Below are positions 26,027 to 35,292 of a stretch of 64,000 nt of DNA, piece after piece; position 1 is the stretch's first letter; each line of letters opens with the position of its first letter. Under the pieces are notes generated by a model that searched no databases, was not told where the DNA came from, and saw nothing but the letters and a program-made list of their open reading frames with translations. The translations under genes and the position numbers were made by a program. Origin of the DNA: Pseudomonas sp. Fl4BN1 (GTDB taxonomy: Bacteria > Pseudomonadota > Gammaproteobacteria > Pseudomonadales > Pseudomonadaceae); contig NZ_JAAARM010000003.1 of NCBI RefSeq assembly GCF_009908285.1, positions 62,001-126,000 on the forward strand, written 5' to 3'.

Positions 26027-28837
26027 ATGGGAATGAAGTATCGCAGGACGCGCACGTGCAAGATGATGATGCGTCTGTTCACCGCGTTGGCCTTATGTGT
26101 CACTCACTCAGTGGTACAAGCCCAGGTTCCAGCTCCGGCAAGCGTCGGGTTCTGGTATGGCGATCGCCCCCCATTGGCGGAGCTGGCCCAGTTCGAATGG
26201 GCGGTGGTCGAATCCGGCCATATGAGCACTGCCGATGTCGCCACGTTGCGCAAACTTGGCAGCCAGCCGTTCGCCTACCTTTCCGTGGGTGAGTTCGATG
26301 GCGATCGTTCGGCCCTGGACAAACAATCCCTGGCGCAAAGCGCCAGCCCAATCCGCAACAAGGCCTGGGACAGCCAGGTCATGGACATTGCGACTCCCGC
26401 CTGGCGCGAGCATCTGTTCAAGCGTGCCACTGAGCTGCAGGCCCAGGGTTATGCCGGCCTGTTCCTCGACACCCTGGACAGCTTTCAGCTGCTGCCAGAA
26501 GCCGATCGCGAGCCCCAGCGCAAGGCGCTGGTGACCTTCCTGCGTGAGCTACACAGCCGTCAGCCGAGCCTCAAGCTGTTTTTCAACCGTGGTTTCGAAG
26601 TGCTGGGTGAACTCGATGGCGTCGCGTCCGCCGTGGCGGTGGAGTCGATCCATGCCGGTTGGGATGCCTCGGCCAAGCGTTACCGTCCGGTGTCCGAAGC
26701 CGACCGCAACTGGCTCGAAGGTGAACTCAAGCCCCTGCGTGCACGGAACATTCCGTTGGTGGCGATTGACTACCTGCCGGCCAATCGTCGCGATGAGGCC
26801 CGCAAGCTGGTGCAGCAGTTGAGCCAGGAAGGCTTTATTCCGGTAGTGACCACTCCCGACCTGAACGCCCTGAGCATCAGCACCGTGGAAGTCCAGCCGC
26901 GGCGCATCGCCATGCTCTACGATCCACGTGAAGGCGAGCTGTACGACCATGCCGGGCACCGCATGCTCGGCGGCTTGCTGGAGTACCTGGGGTATCGGGT
27001 GGACTACCTGCCGGTCGACGACTCCTTGCCTACGCATGACTTTCGCGGGCTGTATGCCGGCGTCGTGTTGTGGATGACCAGTGGCCCGCCACAGAACAGC
27101 CGTGCCTTCTATAGCTGGCTCGGCAAGCGCCTCGACGAGCAGGTGCCCGTGGCGATCATGGCCGGTCTGCCGATCGAGGACCGAGCCTTGCTCAAGCGCC
27201 TGGGCCTGAACCTTGCCGCACCTACGGCCCGTGCGCCGTTGCATGTGCTCAGCCAGGACAACAGCCTGATCGGCTCCTTCGAGGCGCCGGTGGTGCCGAG
27301 AACCCGCGAGCTGACCCTGGTTTCGCTGCTCCCCAATGGGCCGAAGCCGGCGTTGTTGCTGGGCGATGACAAGGGCGGCAAGTTCGCAGCGGTAGTCACC
27401 GGCGATTGGGGCGGCATGGCGCTGGCGCCTTATGTGGTTGAAGCCAACGTCGAGCGCAGCCGATGGATTCTCGATCCGTTCGCGTTCATTCAAAAGGCCT
27501 TGCGCCTGCCTGAACAACCGCATCCGGATACCACCACCGAGAACGGCCGACGGATCGCCACCGTGCACATCGACGGTGATGGCTTTCCGTCCCACGCCGA
27601 GGTCCGGGGCACCCCGTACTCCGGGCGCCAGGTGCTGGATGACTATATTCGTCCCAATCCGTTCCTGACTTCGGTATCGATCATCGAAGGGGAGATCGGG
27701 CCCAAGGGCATGTCGCCGTTCCTGGCCCGGGAACTGGAGCCGATTGCCCAGGAAATCTTTGCCGACCCCAAGGTCGAGGTGGCTACCCATACCTTCAGCC
27801 ACCCGTTCTACATGCAGCCGGACAAGGCCAGGAAGGACGAGGACTTCCACGCTGAATACGGTCTGCGGCTGAACATTCCCGGCTACAACAAGCTGGACTA
27901 TCGGCGAGAAATCTACGGTTCACGGGACTACATCAACAGCCGCCTGACCACTGCGCAAAAACCGGTCAAGCTGATTTTCTGGCCCGGCGATGCCTTGCCG
28001 AGCGCCGAGACGATCAAGATGGCGTATGACGCGGGGCTGAAAAACGTCAATGGCGGACAGACCATCTTGACCAAGGCCAATCCTTCGCTGACAGGCCTGT
28101 ATCCCTTGTTGCGTCCTACCGAGGGCGGCCTGCAGTACTACGCGCCGGTGATCAACGAGAACATGTACACCAACCTCTGGAAAGGCCCGTACTACGGTTT
28201 CCGGGATGTGATCGATACCTTCACCTTGACTGACAGCCCACGGCGCTTGCGCGGTATTCACCTCTATTACCACTTCTATTCGGGGACCAAGCAGGCGTCG
28301 ATCAAGGCGATGAACGAGATTTACCAGTTCATGCGCGGTCAGCAGCCGATGTCGTTGTGGATGAGTGACTACCTGAACCGGGTTCATGGGTTGTACCAGG
28401 CGAGCCTGGCACGCACCGCCAATGGCGATTGGCAGGTACGTGGCATGGATGGCCTGCGAACCTTGCGCCTGGACCCGAAACTCGGCTGGCCGGACCTGGG
28501 GCGTTCCCAGGGTGTCGCCGGTGTGCGTGACCTTCCCCAGGGGCGCTATGTACACCTGAGCAGTGACCGCGCAGTGCTGGCCTTGCGTGCCGATCGCGAT
28601 CCGCGCCCGGCGCTGGAGGAGGCGAATATTCCCTTGCGCGACTGGCGTTACGTGAATGATCGACAAGTGACGTTCGCGTTCGCCGGTGAATTCAACCTGG
28701 AGTTCTCGGTGCGCTCGGCCGGCACTTGCCGTGTCGAAATACAGGGGCAGCGTTATCCAGGCAAATCCGCGCAAGGTCTCTGGCATTTCCAGGTTCCAGT
28801 CAAGCAGGTGAGTGATGGCCAACTCTTCTGCAACTAA
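26027..28837 (+). CDS. pelA: PelA, Pel hydrolase and deacetylase
   Basis: 936 residues with an N-terminal signal sequence (MRLFTALALCVTHSVVQA, to about residue 33). The glycoside hydrolase domain (about 35-290) includes VAVESIHAGW with the likely catalytic Glu near residue 206. The polysaccharide deacetylase domain (about 500-790) shows HIDGDGF near 514 and THTFSHPF near 587, supplying metal-binding and catalytic Asp/His. PelA partly deacetylates Pel in the periplasm and can cleave it. Length is close to the P. aeruginosa protein. The 3' end overlaps the pelB start. Confidence 0.96.
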   Translation: MGMKYRRTRTCKMMMRLFTALALCVTHSVVQAQVPAPASVGFWYGDRPPLAELAQFEWAVVESGHMSTADVATLRKLGSQPFAYLSVGEFDGDRSALDKQSLAQSASPIRNKAWDSQVMDIATPAWREHLFKRATELQAQGYAGLFLDTLDSFQLLPEADREPQRKALVTFLRELHSRQPSLKLFFNRGFEVLGELDGVASAVAVESIHAGWDASAKRYRPVSEADRNWLEGELKPLRARNIPLVAIDYLPANRRDEARKLVQQLSQEGFIPVVTTPDLNALSISTVEVQPRRIAMLYDPREGELYDHAGHRMLGGLLEYLGYRVDYLPVDDSLPTHDFRGLYAGVVLWMTSGPPQNSRAFYSWLGKRLDEQVPVAIMAGLPIEDRALLKRLGLNLAAPTARAPLHVLSQDNSLIGSFEAPVVPRTRELTLVSLLPNGPKPALLLGDDKGGKFAAVVTGDWGGMALAPYVVEANVERSRWILDPFAFIQKALRLPEQPHPDTTTENGRRIATVHIDGDGFPSHAEVRGTPYSGRQVLDDYIRPNPFLTSVSIIEGEIGPKGMSPFLARELEPIAQEIFADPKVEVATHTFSHPFYMQPDKARKDEDFHAEYGLRLNIPGYNKLDYRREIYGSRDYINSRLTTAQKPVKLIFWPGDALPSAETIKMAYDAGLKNVNGGQTILTKANPSLTGLYPLLRPTEGGLQYYAPVINENMYTNLWKGPYYGFRDVIDTFTLTDSPRRLRGIHLYYHFYSGTKQASIKAMNEIYQFMRGQQPMSLWMSDYLNRVHGLYQASLARTANGDWQVRGMDGLRTLRLDPKLGWPDLGRSQGVAGVRDLPQGRYVHLSSDRAVLALRADRDPRPALEEANIPLRDWRYVNDRQVTFAFAGEFNLEFSVRSAGTCRVEIQGQRYPGKSAQGLWHFQVPVKQVSDGQLFCN

Positions 28838-31800
28838 AAGTACTCGTTTGCTCAACCCTTGGGCGCTGCTGCTGGTAGCCATCGCAGTCGGCGTGCTGCT
28901 GTGGGCAACCTTTCGCAATGAAGATGCGTTCCGCCCCAAAGGCGGAGCGCCGGACGAAGTATCGGCCAGCTACGCCGAGGTGCTGCTGTCGGCGCACCCG
29001 AACAGCACCGAGCTGCGCACCCAGCTGCTGGACCTGTTGATCCAGTTGGGCGATTACCCGCGTGCGGAGAAACACCTCGCCGAGTGGCCGAATCCGGATC
29101 CGACGTTGCAGGCCTATTACCGGCTTGAGCTGGACGCCCAGGCGTTGAGCCAAAGCACCGACGCAGCGCAGCTCAAGGCCCTGGCCGAGCGGTTCAAGGC
29201 GTTCGACTATCAGAAACTGCCATCGGCACAACTCGAACGCCTGGCCTCGCTGGCCCTGACCGCCCAGGCTCCAGGATTGGCGGCGGACGCCTATGTCGAG
29301 CTGGCGCGGCGCGATCCCGCACAGCGCGATAAGTGGCTGGTGGATGCGGCCAAGTGGTACATGGCCAGCGAGCAACCGGGGCGCGCCGCTGACATCTATG
29401 TGCAAATGCTCAACGACAGCAAGCAGCCCGAAGAGCGTCGGCAACACTTGCAGGAAGCGTTCAAGGGGCTGGTGGCGGCAGATCGTGGCGCCCAGGCGGC
29501 CGAGTTGTTGGCCAAGGAATTGAGCGCCCAGCCGGACGCCGAGTTTGATCCGGTGCTGCTCGATCAGGGGGTCGATGTCGCGATGGCCCATGACCGTCGG
29601 GACCTGGCCGAGCTGTTCTTCAACGAGTGGCGCAAACTGCAGCCCGATAGCCCGGAGGTCATGGCGAAGGAGTTCAAGCAGCTTCTGGCGATTGGCAATC
29701 TGGCCGAAGCCGATGCGGTAGGGGCACAACTGTTGGCGCTGCGCACGGATGATGTGGCGCTGCTTGAGCAGATGGCGCACCTGGCTGAATGGCGTGGCGA
29801 CAGCTCGGCGGCACTCGATTACTGGATTCGTCTGAGCGCACTGCGCGACAACCCAGCCGAGTTCGAACACACCTGGCGCCTGGCGATGCAGGTCTACGAC
29901 TTTGACCGCGGCATTCCGTTATTGGCCGAGCGGATGAATAAACGCGCCTTGACCGATGTCGAGCTCGACGCCCTGGTGTATGCCGAAGAGTCCCGGGGCA
30001 CCCCCGAGCAAGGTGAGAAGTGGCTGCGTGCCTATGTGGCCAAGTACCCGAAACAGCGGCTGGCCTGGGTTCGTCTGTTGCAGAACCTGGAAAACACCGA
30101 GCAGTACCCGGAGCGCCTGGTGATCTGGACGCGTTTCGCCAAGGGTTTTCGGTTGACCAGCACCGAACGTGTGGACTGGGCCAACAACTACCTGAAACTG
30201 TTCGACAGTCAGTCGGCCTGGAAGGTCATCACCGCGGTTGATGGCAGCAAGATCAACGACCTGAACTACTGGCAGTCCCGAGCTGCGCTGGCCTGGGACC
30301 TGGAGCTGGACGACGAGCTGCAGCTGGCCCTGGAAAAAATGCTGGCGATCAAGGGCTCGCTCAATAGCGGCGACGAAAGCGAGCTGATTACCCTCTATCG
30401 CACTCGGGATCCGCGCAGGAGCCTGCAGTTGATGGTCGACAGCTGGCGTGAACACCACAACCCGCAGCGCTTGATCGGCGCCTTGCAACTGGCGCAGGAG
30501 CTGCAGGACTGGCCGCTGGTGATCGACTTGCTCAAGGAGGCGGACCAGTATCCGGATGCTGCCGATTACGCCCAGGTGCTGGCCGCTCGTGGTGCCTTGG
30601 CGGTGCAACAAGGCCAGCCCCAGGAAGCCTTGCGTCTGTATCGGCTGGGCTTGAGCCGTTACCCGGATGACAACCTCTTCCGTGAGCGCCTGCTGTGGCT
30701 CTATGTGGACCTGGGGAGCAAGACTGAACTCAAGCCGTTGCTGCAGCAATGGCGCTCGCTGGCGCGCAGCGACAGCAGCTTGTGGCTGCCGTTCGCCAGT
30801 GCCAGTCAGTTGATTGGCCGCAATACTGAGGCGCTGGCCTGGTATCGCCTGTATCTGCAGGCTAACCCTCAAGACTGGATGGTACAGGCGGCGTATGCCG
30901 ATGCCCTGGATGAAGCCGGTTCCGCCGATTCAGCCCAGCGCCTGCGGCTCAAGCTCAACCGCGAGGTCACGCCTGAGCAGATTCGCGCCACGCCTCAGGG
31001 CTACACCACCTGGCTGCGGCTGCTGGCCAGCAGTTATTCGTCGCGCAAGGCACAGCAACAGGCCATGCAATGGCAGGACGGCTCCAAGCCGATGCTGCAG
31101 ATCTGGTTCGATCAATTGCTGGCACGCCTGGATGACACCAACCAGTCGGCGCAGAAAGATGATTGGCTGGCCTGGGCGCGCAGCCGTGGCCTGAAAGTCA
31201 GTGGCTACGAGCAGATCCAGCAAGCCTTGCGCGCGACCAACCGCGCCGCTCTCGAGCGTCTGGTGGCCAATGGTGGGCTGGATCCGGCGCAACAGGTCGA
31301 GGCCCTCAACAGTCTGGGACGAACAGGCGAAGCCCTGGGGGTAGGGCTCTCGGCCCTGGGTGACGAGCAGTCGCCGGCCCTGCGTGAACAGCTGCGTCGC
31401 CAGGCGATCGAGATGACCGAGCGCACCCCGCAAGGTGCGCAGATCGCCTGGGAGCGGCAGGACTACGGTGGACTGGTGTTCAGTGGCCCGCGCCTGACCA
31501 TGGCGCATTACCTGAACGATAACTGGTACGCCTCGCTGGTGCTGGAGCAGGGCCAGTACAGTGGCGACAGCCTTGATCCGTCGAACCTGGGCACTGAACG
31601 CAATGCGCTGCTGACGTTGCAACGGCAAGTGGCCGATGGCAACTACAAGCTGATCCTCGACAGCAGTCTGCGCGATGACGACGATCGCAACGGCCTGGGC
31701 GTCAGTCGTACCTGGCAAGTCGACAGCGGCAATGAGCTGGATGTCGGCGCCGACTGGCACCGCAAGAACGAAGACAGCGGGCTGATGCGCACCTTCGGCC

Positions 31801-32399
31801 AACAGGATGATGTCTGGGTCGGCGGGCGGCATCGCTACTCGGCCCGCGACCAGTTGTCCTGGAACCTGTCGCAACGTTCGTTCTCGACCCGCGGCGGTGA
31901 CAGCCTGGGCAATGGCCAGGCGCTGAAAATCGAGTTTGATCACACCCTGCAATTCGAGGGCCCGAACTGGGAACTGCGCAGTGGCATCGACTACCAGCGC
32001 AACAGCCTGAACAACCGCACGCTAGATAATCTGGCCAGTAGCGAGGGCGGCGGCATCGACCTGGCTGGGCTTGGGCTCACCAGCGCGACTGAACTGACGC
32101 CTCAGGAGCTCTTGCAGAAGCGTTACGGCCAGCTATTTTTCGGCAGTACCTGGCGACGCGGCTTCCCGGGCGCACTGAACCGTACTCGCGGGCAATACAC
32201 CTGGCTGGTGGATGTCAGTTCGGGATGGCAGTGGACCGACAGCACGTTCAACTACGGCATCAGTACTGGTGTCGGGATGGAGGTGGTGGGCGGTGACGAA
32301 TTGGCGCTGACGTTTGGCTATCAGTCGGCACCGCAGGGTGGTTCAGGCAAGTCCGGCGGTACCGTGGGTATCAGTTATGGCGTGCGGTTTGGACGCTGA
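28812..32399 (+). CDS. pelB: PelB, outer-membrane Pel export porin with TPR scaffold
   Basis: 1195 residues; GTG 28812 or the following ATG 28815 is the start, inside the end of pelA. An N-terminal membrane helix (PWALLLVAIAVGVLLWATF, about 15-35) is followed by a long run of TPR-like helical repeats (about 45-860), then a beta-barrel (about 880-1195) ending VGISYGVRFGR. The TPR part binds PelA in the periplasm and the barrel exports Pel together with PelC. The size matches the P. aeruginosa protein. Confidence 0.95.
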   Translation: MMANSSATKSTRLLNPWALLLVAIAVGVLLWATFRNEDAFRPKGGAPDEVSASYAEVLLSAHPNSTELRTQLLDLLIQLGDYPRAEKHLAEWPNPDPTLQAYYRLELDAQALSQSTDAAQLKALAERFKAFDYQKLPSAQLERLASLALTAQAPGLAADAYVELARRDPAQRDKWLVDAAKWYMASEQPGRAADIYVQMLNDSKQPEERRQHLQEAFKGLVAADRGAQAAELLAKELSAQPDAEFDPVLLDQGVDVAMAHDRRDLAELFFNEWRKLQPDSPEVMAKEFKQLLAIGNLAEADAVGAQLLALRTDDVALLEQMAHLAEWRGDSSAALDYWIRLSALRDNPAEFEHTWRLAMQVYDFDRGIPLLAERMNKRALTDVELDALVYAEESRGTPEQGEKWLRAYVAKYPKQRLAWVRLLQNLENTEQYPERLVIWTRFAKGFRLTSTERVDWANNYLKLFDSQSAWKVITAVDGSKINDLNYWQSRAALAWDLELDDELQLALEKMLAIKGSLNSGDESELITLYRTRDPRRSLQLMVDSWREHHNPQRLIGALQLAQELQDWPLVIDLLKEADQYPDAADYAQVLAARGALAVQQGQPQEALRLYRLGLSRYPDDNLFRERLLWLYVDLGSKTELKPLLQQWRSLARSDSSLWLPFASASQLIGRNTEALAWYRLYLQANPQDWMVQAAYADALDEAGSADSAQRLRLKLNREVTPEQIRATPQGYTTWLRLLASSYSSRKAQQQAMQWQDGSKPMLQIWFDQLLARLDDTNQSAQKDDWLAWARSRGLKVSGYEQIQQALRATNRAALERLVANGGLDPAQQVEALNSLGRTGEALGVGLSALGDEQSPALREQLRRQAIEMTERTPQGAQIAWERQDYGGLVFSGPRLTMAHYLNDNWYASLVLEQGQYSGDSLDPSNLGTERNALLTLQRQVADGNYKLILDSSLRDDDDRNGLGVSRTWQVDSGNELDVGADWHRKNEDSGLMRTFGQQDDVWVGGRHRYSARDQLSWNLSQRSFSTRGGDSLGNGQALKIEFDHTLQFEGPNWELRSGIDYQRNSLNNRTLDNLASSEGGGIDLAGLGLTSATELTPQELLQKRYGQLFFGSTWRRGFPGALNRTRGQYTWLVDVSSGWQWTDSTFNYGISTGVGMEVVGGDELALTFGYQSAPQGGSGKSGGTVGISYGVRFGR

Positions 32400-32427
32400 T
32401 CATGGCATTTCAACAGGAGTAACCCTT

Positions 32428-32949
32428 ATGCAATCCATTCGCTACGTGAGTCTGGCCATGGCGGCCTTGCTCATGGCAGGTTGCAGTAGCTTCACCGGCA
32501 AAAGCAGTCCACAACTACCCAGCAATGCCCGTTGGGGCGTGTTGCCGCTGGTGAACTATTCGCAGACGCCCCAGGCCGGTGAGCGCAGTGAGCAGATCTT
32601 GCTCAGCGTGCTGAGCAGCCGTGGCCTGCAACCCCAGGTGTATACCGGCACGCCGGGGCAGGGCGAGCCGGCCTTGCTCGACGACAGCGAGCGCTTGGCC
32701 GGTGGCATGGACTGGGCACGAGACCAGAAGCTGGATTACGTGGTGTCCGGTAGCGTCGAAGAGTGGCAGTACAAGAATGGCCTGGATGGCGAACCGGCCG
32801 TGGGTATCAGCCTGCGGGTGGTGGAAGCCAGCACCGGCAAGGTGCTCTGGAGCAACAGCGGCGCTCGTGCCGGTTGGTCCCGTGAAAGCCTTGCCGGCGC
32901 CGCACAGAAAGTGCTCGACAGGCTTATTGGTGATCTTCGGCTCGAGTGA
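32428..32949 (+). CDS. pelC: PelC lipoprotein
   Basis: 173 residues from ATG 32428, preceded by CAGGAG. A lipoprotein signal (SLAMAALLMAGCSSF, lipidated Cys near 19) precedes an alpha/beta domain (ARWGVLPLVNYSQTPQAGER, then DYVVSGSVEEW). PelC forms a ring at the periplasmic side of the outer membrane, where it funnels Pel to PelB. The stop overlaps the possible GTG start of pelD. Confidence 0.95.
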   Translation: MQSIRYVSLAMAALLMAGCSSFTGKSSPQLPSNARWGVLPLVNYSQTPQAGERSEQILLSVLSSRGLQPQVYTGTPGQGEPALLDDSERLAGGMDWARDQKLDYVVSGSVEEWQYKNGLDGEPAVGISLRVVEASTGKVLWSNSGARAGWSRESLAGAAQKVLDRLIGDLRLE

Positions 32950-34325
32950 TTTTAATGAATTCTCCACACATGGATTACAGCCTTGCACCCAGTGCCAGTG
33001 GCCCGGCGTCCTGGCTGGAAACATTCCTGGTCACCGGACTGGTCATCGCCATCGGCGTGTGGCTGGCGCCTGAAGACCCGCTGCAGGTGCAAGGTGAATT
33101 CCCCTGGTCGGTGATGGCGCCGTTGCTCTTGGGCGTGCGCTACGGTTTTGTCCGAGGCCTGATCAGCGCCAGTCTGCTGGTGCTGGCCTTCTTCGTTTTG
33201 CGCCAGTCGGGGCTGCCGGCTTACGCCGCGATTGCGCCGTCCTATATTGTCGGCGTGCTGGTGTGCGGCATGGTGGTGGGGGAGGTGCGGGACTTGTGGG
33301 AGCGCCGCCTGCTGCGCTTGCAGATGGCGAACGAATACCGTCAGTACCGGCTCGACGATTTTACCCGGGCGCATCAGATTCTGCGGGTGTCCCATGATCG
33401 TCTCGAACAGCGCCTGGCCGGCAGCGACCAGAGCCTGCGCAGTTCGTTGCTGGGCTTGCGCGATCGCTTGCGCGCGGTGCCCAACGGGCACGATCCCTTG
33501 ACGTTGCTGGCAGAGCCGGCCCTGACTTTGCTCGGGCAATATGGCTCGCTGCGGGTGGCCGGTTTGTACCGTGTGGAGCCGGTGCGCGGGCAAGCGCCGA
33601 AACTGACGCAACTGGCCGCGACCGGTGTCATGGGCGAGCTGGACAGCCAGGACTTGCTGGTCAGCCTGTGCCTGGAGCGCAATGAGCTGGTCAGTGTCAG
33701 TGCAGAACTGATCGACGCGGGTGGCCAGGCCAGTGTGTCTTCGTTACAGGCCTGTATCCCGCTGATCGACACCGAGGGGCAGGTCCTGGCGATCCTGGCG
33801 GTGCGCCAGATGCCGTTCTTCGCGTTCCAGGAGCGGACCCTGAGCCTGCTGGCCTTGCTGGCCGGGCATATCGCCGATTTGCTCCATCACGATGCCCAGG
33901 TGCTGCAACTGGAGAGCGCCGATGCCCAGCATTTCACTCGCCAGCTCAAGCGTTCGCTGATGGACGTCGAGCGGCACGGCTTGTCCGGCTGTCTCTACGC
34001 CTTCGAGATGACCCGGCCCAATGATGAACTGGCGCGGCTGTTCGAGCGCAGTCAACGCGGCCTGGACCTGCACCTGCCGTTGCATAACGAGCGCGGCCAT
34101 GAGTTGCTCCTGGTGTTGCTGCCATTAACCAGTGCACGAGGCGCCGAAGGTTATGTGGCACGGCTGGGCAAGTTGATTCACGAGCACTTCGGCATGGCGG
34201 TGGAACTGGATGGCCTGGGTGTCAATGTCATGTTCTACGATCTGGAGTCGGCCCGGCAACGGGATGGGCTGCGTAATTTCCTGCATAACGAGTGTGGCCT
34301 GAATGATCAGCAAGTGGTTGTTTAG
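32946..34325 (+). CDS. pelD: PelD, inner-membrane c-di-GMP receptor
   Basis: 459 residues from GTG 32946 (ATG at 32955 is an alternative). Four membrane helices (about 25-125, for example FLVTGLVIAIGVWLAP and LISASLLVLAFFVLR) are followed by a short helical link, a GAF domain (about 170-310) and a degenerate GGDEF domain. The RGLD motif at residues 371-374 is the RxxD inhibitory site that binds c-di-GMP; no active GGDEF motif is present. Binding switches on Pel synthesis through PelF. The 3' end overlaps pelE. Confidence 0.95.
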   Translation: MILMNSPHMDYSLAPSASGPASWLETFLVTGLVIAIGVWLAPEDPLQVQGEFPWSVMAPLLLGVRYGFVRGLISASLLVLAFFVLRQSGLPAYAAIAPSYIVGVLVCGMVVGEVRDLWERRLLRLQMANEYRQYRLDDFTRAHQILRVSHDRLEQRLAGSDQSLRSSLLGLRDRLRAVPNGHDPLTLLAEPALTLLGQYGSLRVAGLYRVEPVRGQAPKLTQLAATGVMGELDSQDLLVSLCLERNELVSVSAELIDAGGQASVSSLQACIPLIDTEGQVLAILAVRQMPFFAFQERTLSLLALLAGHIADLLHHDAQVLQLESADAQHFTRQLKRSLMDVERHGLSGCLYAFEMTRPNDELARLFERSQRGLDLHLPLHNERGHELLLVLLPLTSARGAEGYVARLGKLIHEHFGMAVELDGLGVNVMFYDLESARQRDGLRNFLHNECGLNDQQVVV

Positions 34326-35292
34326 CGGAGCGCTGCTTTTCGAAATGGGCAGTTGGGCGAGTATCGCATTACAGCTGCCTGACCTGCAGATTGCGCTGCT
34401 GTACGCACTGACGCATGGCATTGCCTGTGCTTTGCTCGCCGGGGCGGTCTGGCTGCTGATGCCGGCGCGCTATCGCACGCCGTTGCCGTGGAGCCCGCTG
34501 TTCATTTTCAGCCTGGCCTTTTTTGTGCCGCTGATCGGGGCGGTCGGAGTGATGGTGGCGATCTTCCCGGCGCTGTACCTGCCGCGCAAGCGCGAGACGC
34601 AGATGTGGCAGGCGGTGGGCATTCCCGATCTACCGTTCCGTGCACAGGTGCAACTGCATTCGCCGACCTTCGGCGACAGCGGCTTGCAGGATGTGCTGCG
34701 CCACGCGCCTGATCCGGACCAGCGCCTGGCAGCGTTGCTGGCCACCCGGCGGATGCCGGGCAAGGAAGCCGTGCCGATTCTCAAGCTGGCCCTGGGCGAT
34801 CCAAGCGATGACGTGCGCTTGCTGGCGTACTCGATGCTCGACAAGCAGGAAAGCGATATCAACATGCGGATCCAGATGGCCCTCGCGCAACTGCCAACGG
34901 CGGTGCCGAAGAAGGCCGCGGCGCTGCACGCCACTCTGGCTCGCTGGTACTGGGAACTGACGTACCTGGGCCTGGCCCAGGGCAGTGTCCAGCAACACGT
35001 GCTCGGGCAGGCCGGTGAACACGCCGAGTTGGCCCTGGCGGCGGGCGAGGGCGGTGAGTTGCTGCTGCTGGCCGGGCGCATCGCCCTTGAGCGGGGTGAC
35101 GCCGACAAAGCCCGGCTGCATATGCAGCAGGCCCAGGACGCCGGTATGGATCCGGCCAAGGTCCTGCCTTTTCGGGCGGAAATCGCCTTTGAGAGCGGGC
35201 GTTATGCAGAGATCCCGGAGCTGCTGCAAAGATTGCCGCTGGATATGCAGCAGCGGCCACCCTTTGCTGCGCTGGTCAAGAACTGGACATGA
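34303..35292 (+). CDS. pelE: PelE, membrane protein with TPR domain
   Basis: 329 residues, the same length as I recall for P. aeruginosa. Three hydrophobic segments lie in the first 95 residues (SGALLFEMGSWASIALQL, GIACALLAGAVWLLM, FIFSLAFFVPLIGAVGVMVA). TPR-like cytoplasmic helices follow (LALAAGEGGELLLLAGRIAL). PelE joins PelD, PelF and PelG in the inner-membrane synthase complex. It overlaps both neighbours (23 bases with pelD, ATGA with pelF). Confidence 0.94.
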   Translation: MISKWLFSGALLFEMGSWASIALQLPDLQIALLYALTHGIACALLAGAVWLLMPARYRTPLPWSPLFIFSLAFFVPLIGAVGVMVAIFPALYLPRKRETQMWQAVGIPDLPFRAQVQLHSPTFGDSGLQDVLRHAPDPDQRLAALLATRRMPGKEAVPILKLALGDPSDDVRLLAYSMLDKQESDINMRIQMALAQLPTAVPKKAAALHATLARWYWELTYLGLAQGSVQQHVLGQAGEHAELALAAGEGGELLLLAGRIALERGDADKARLHMQQAQDAGMDPAKVLPFRAEIAFESGRYAEIPELLQRLPLDMQQRPPFAALVKNWT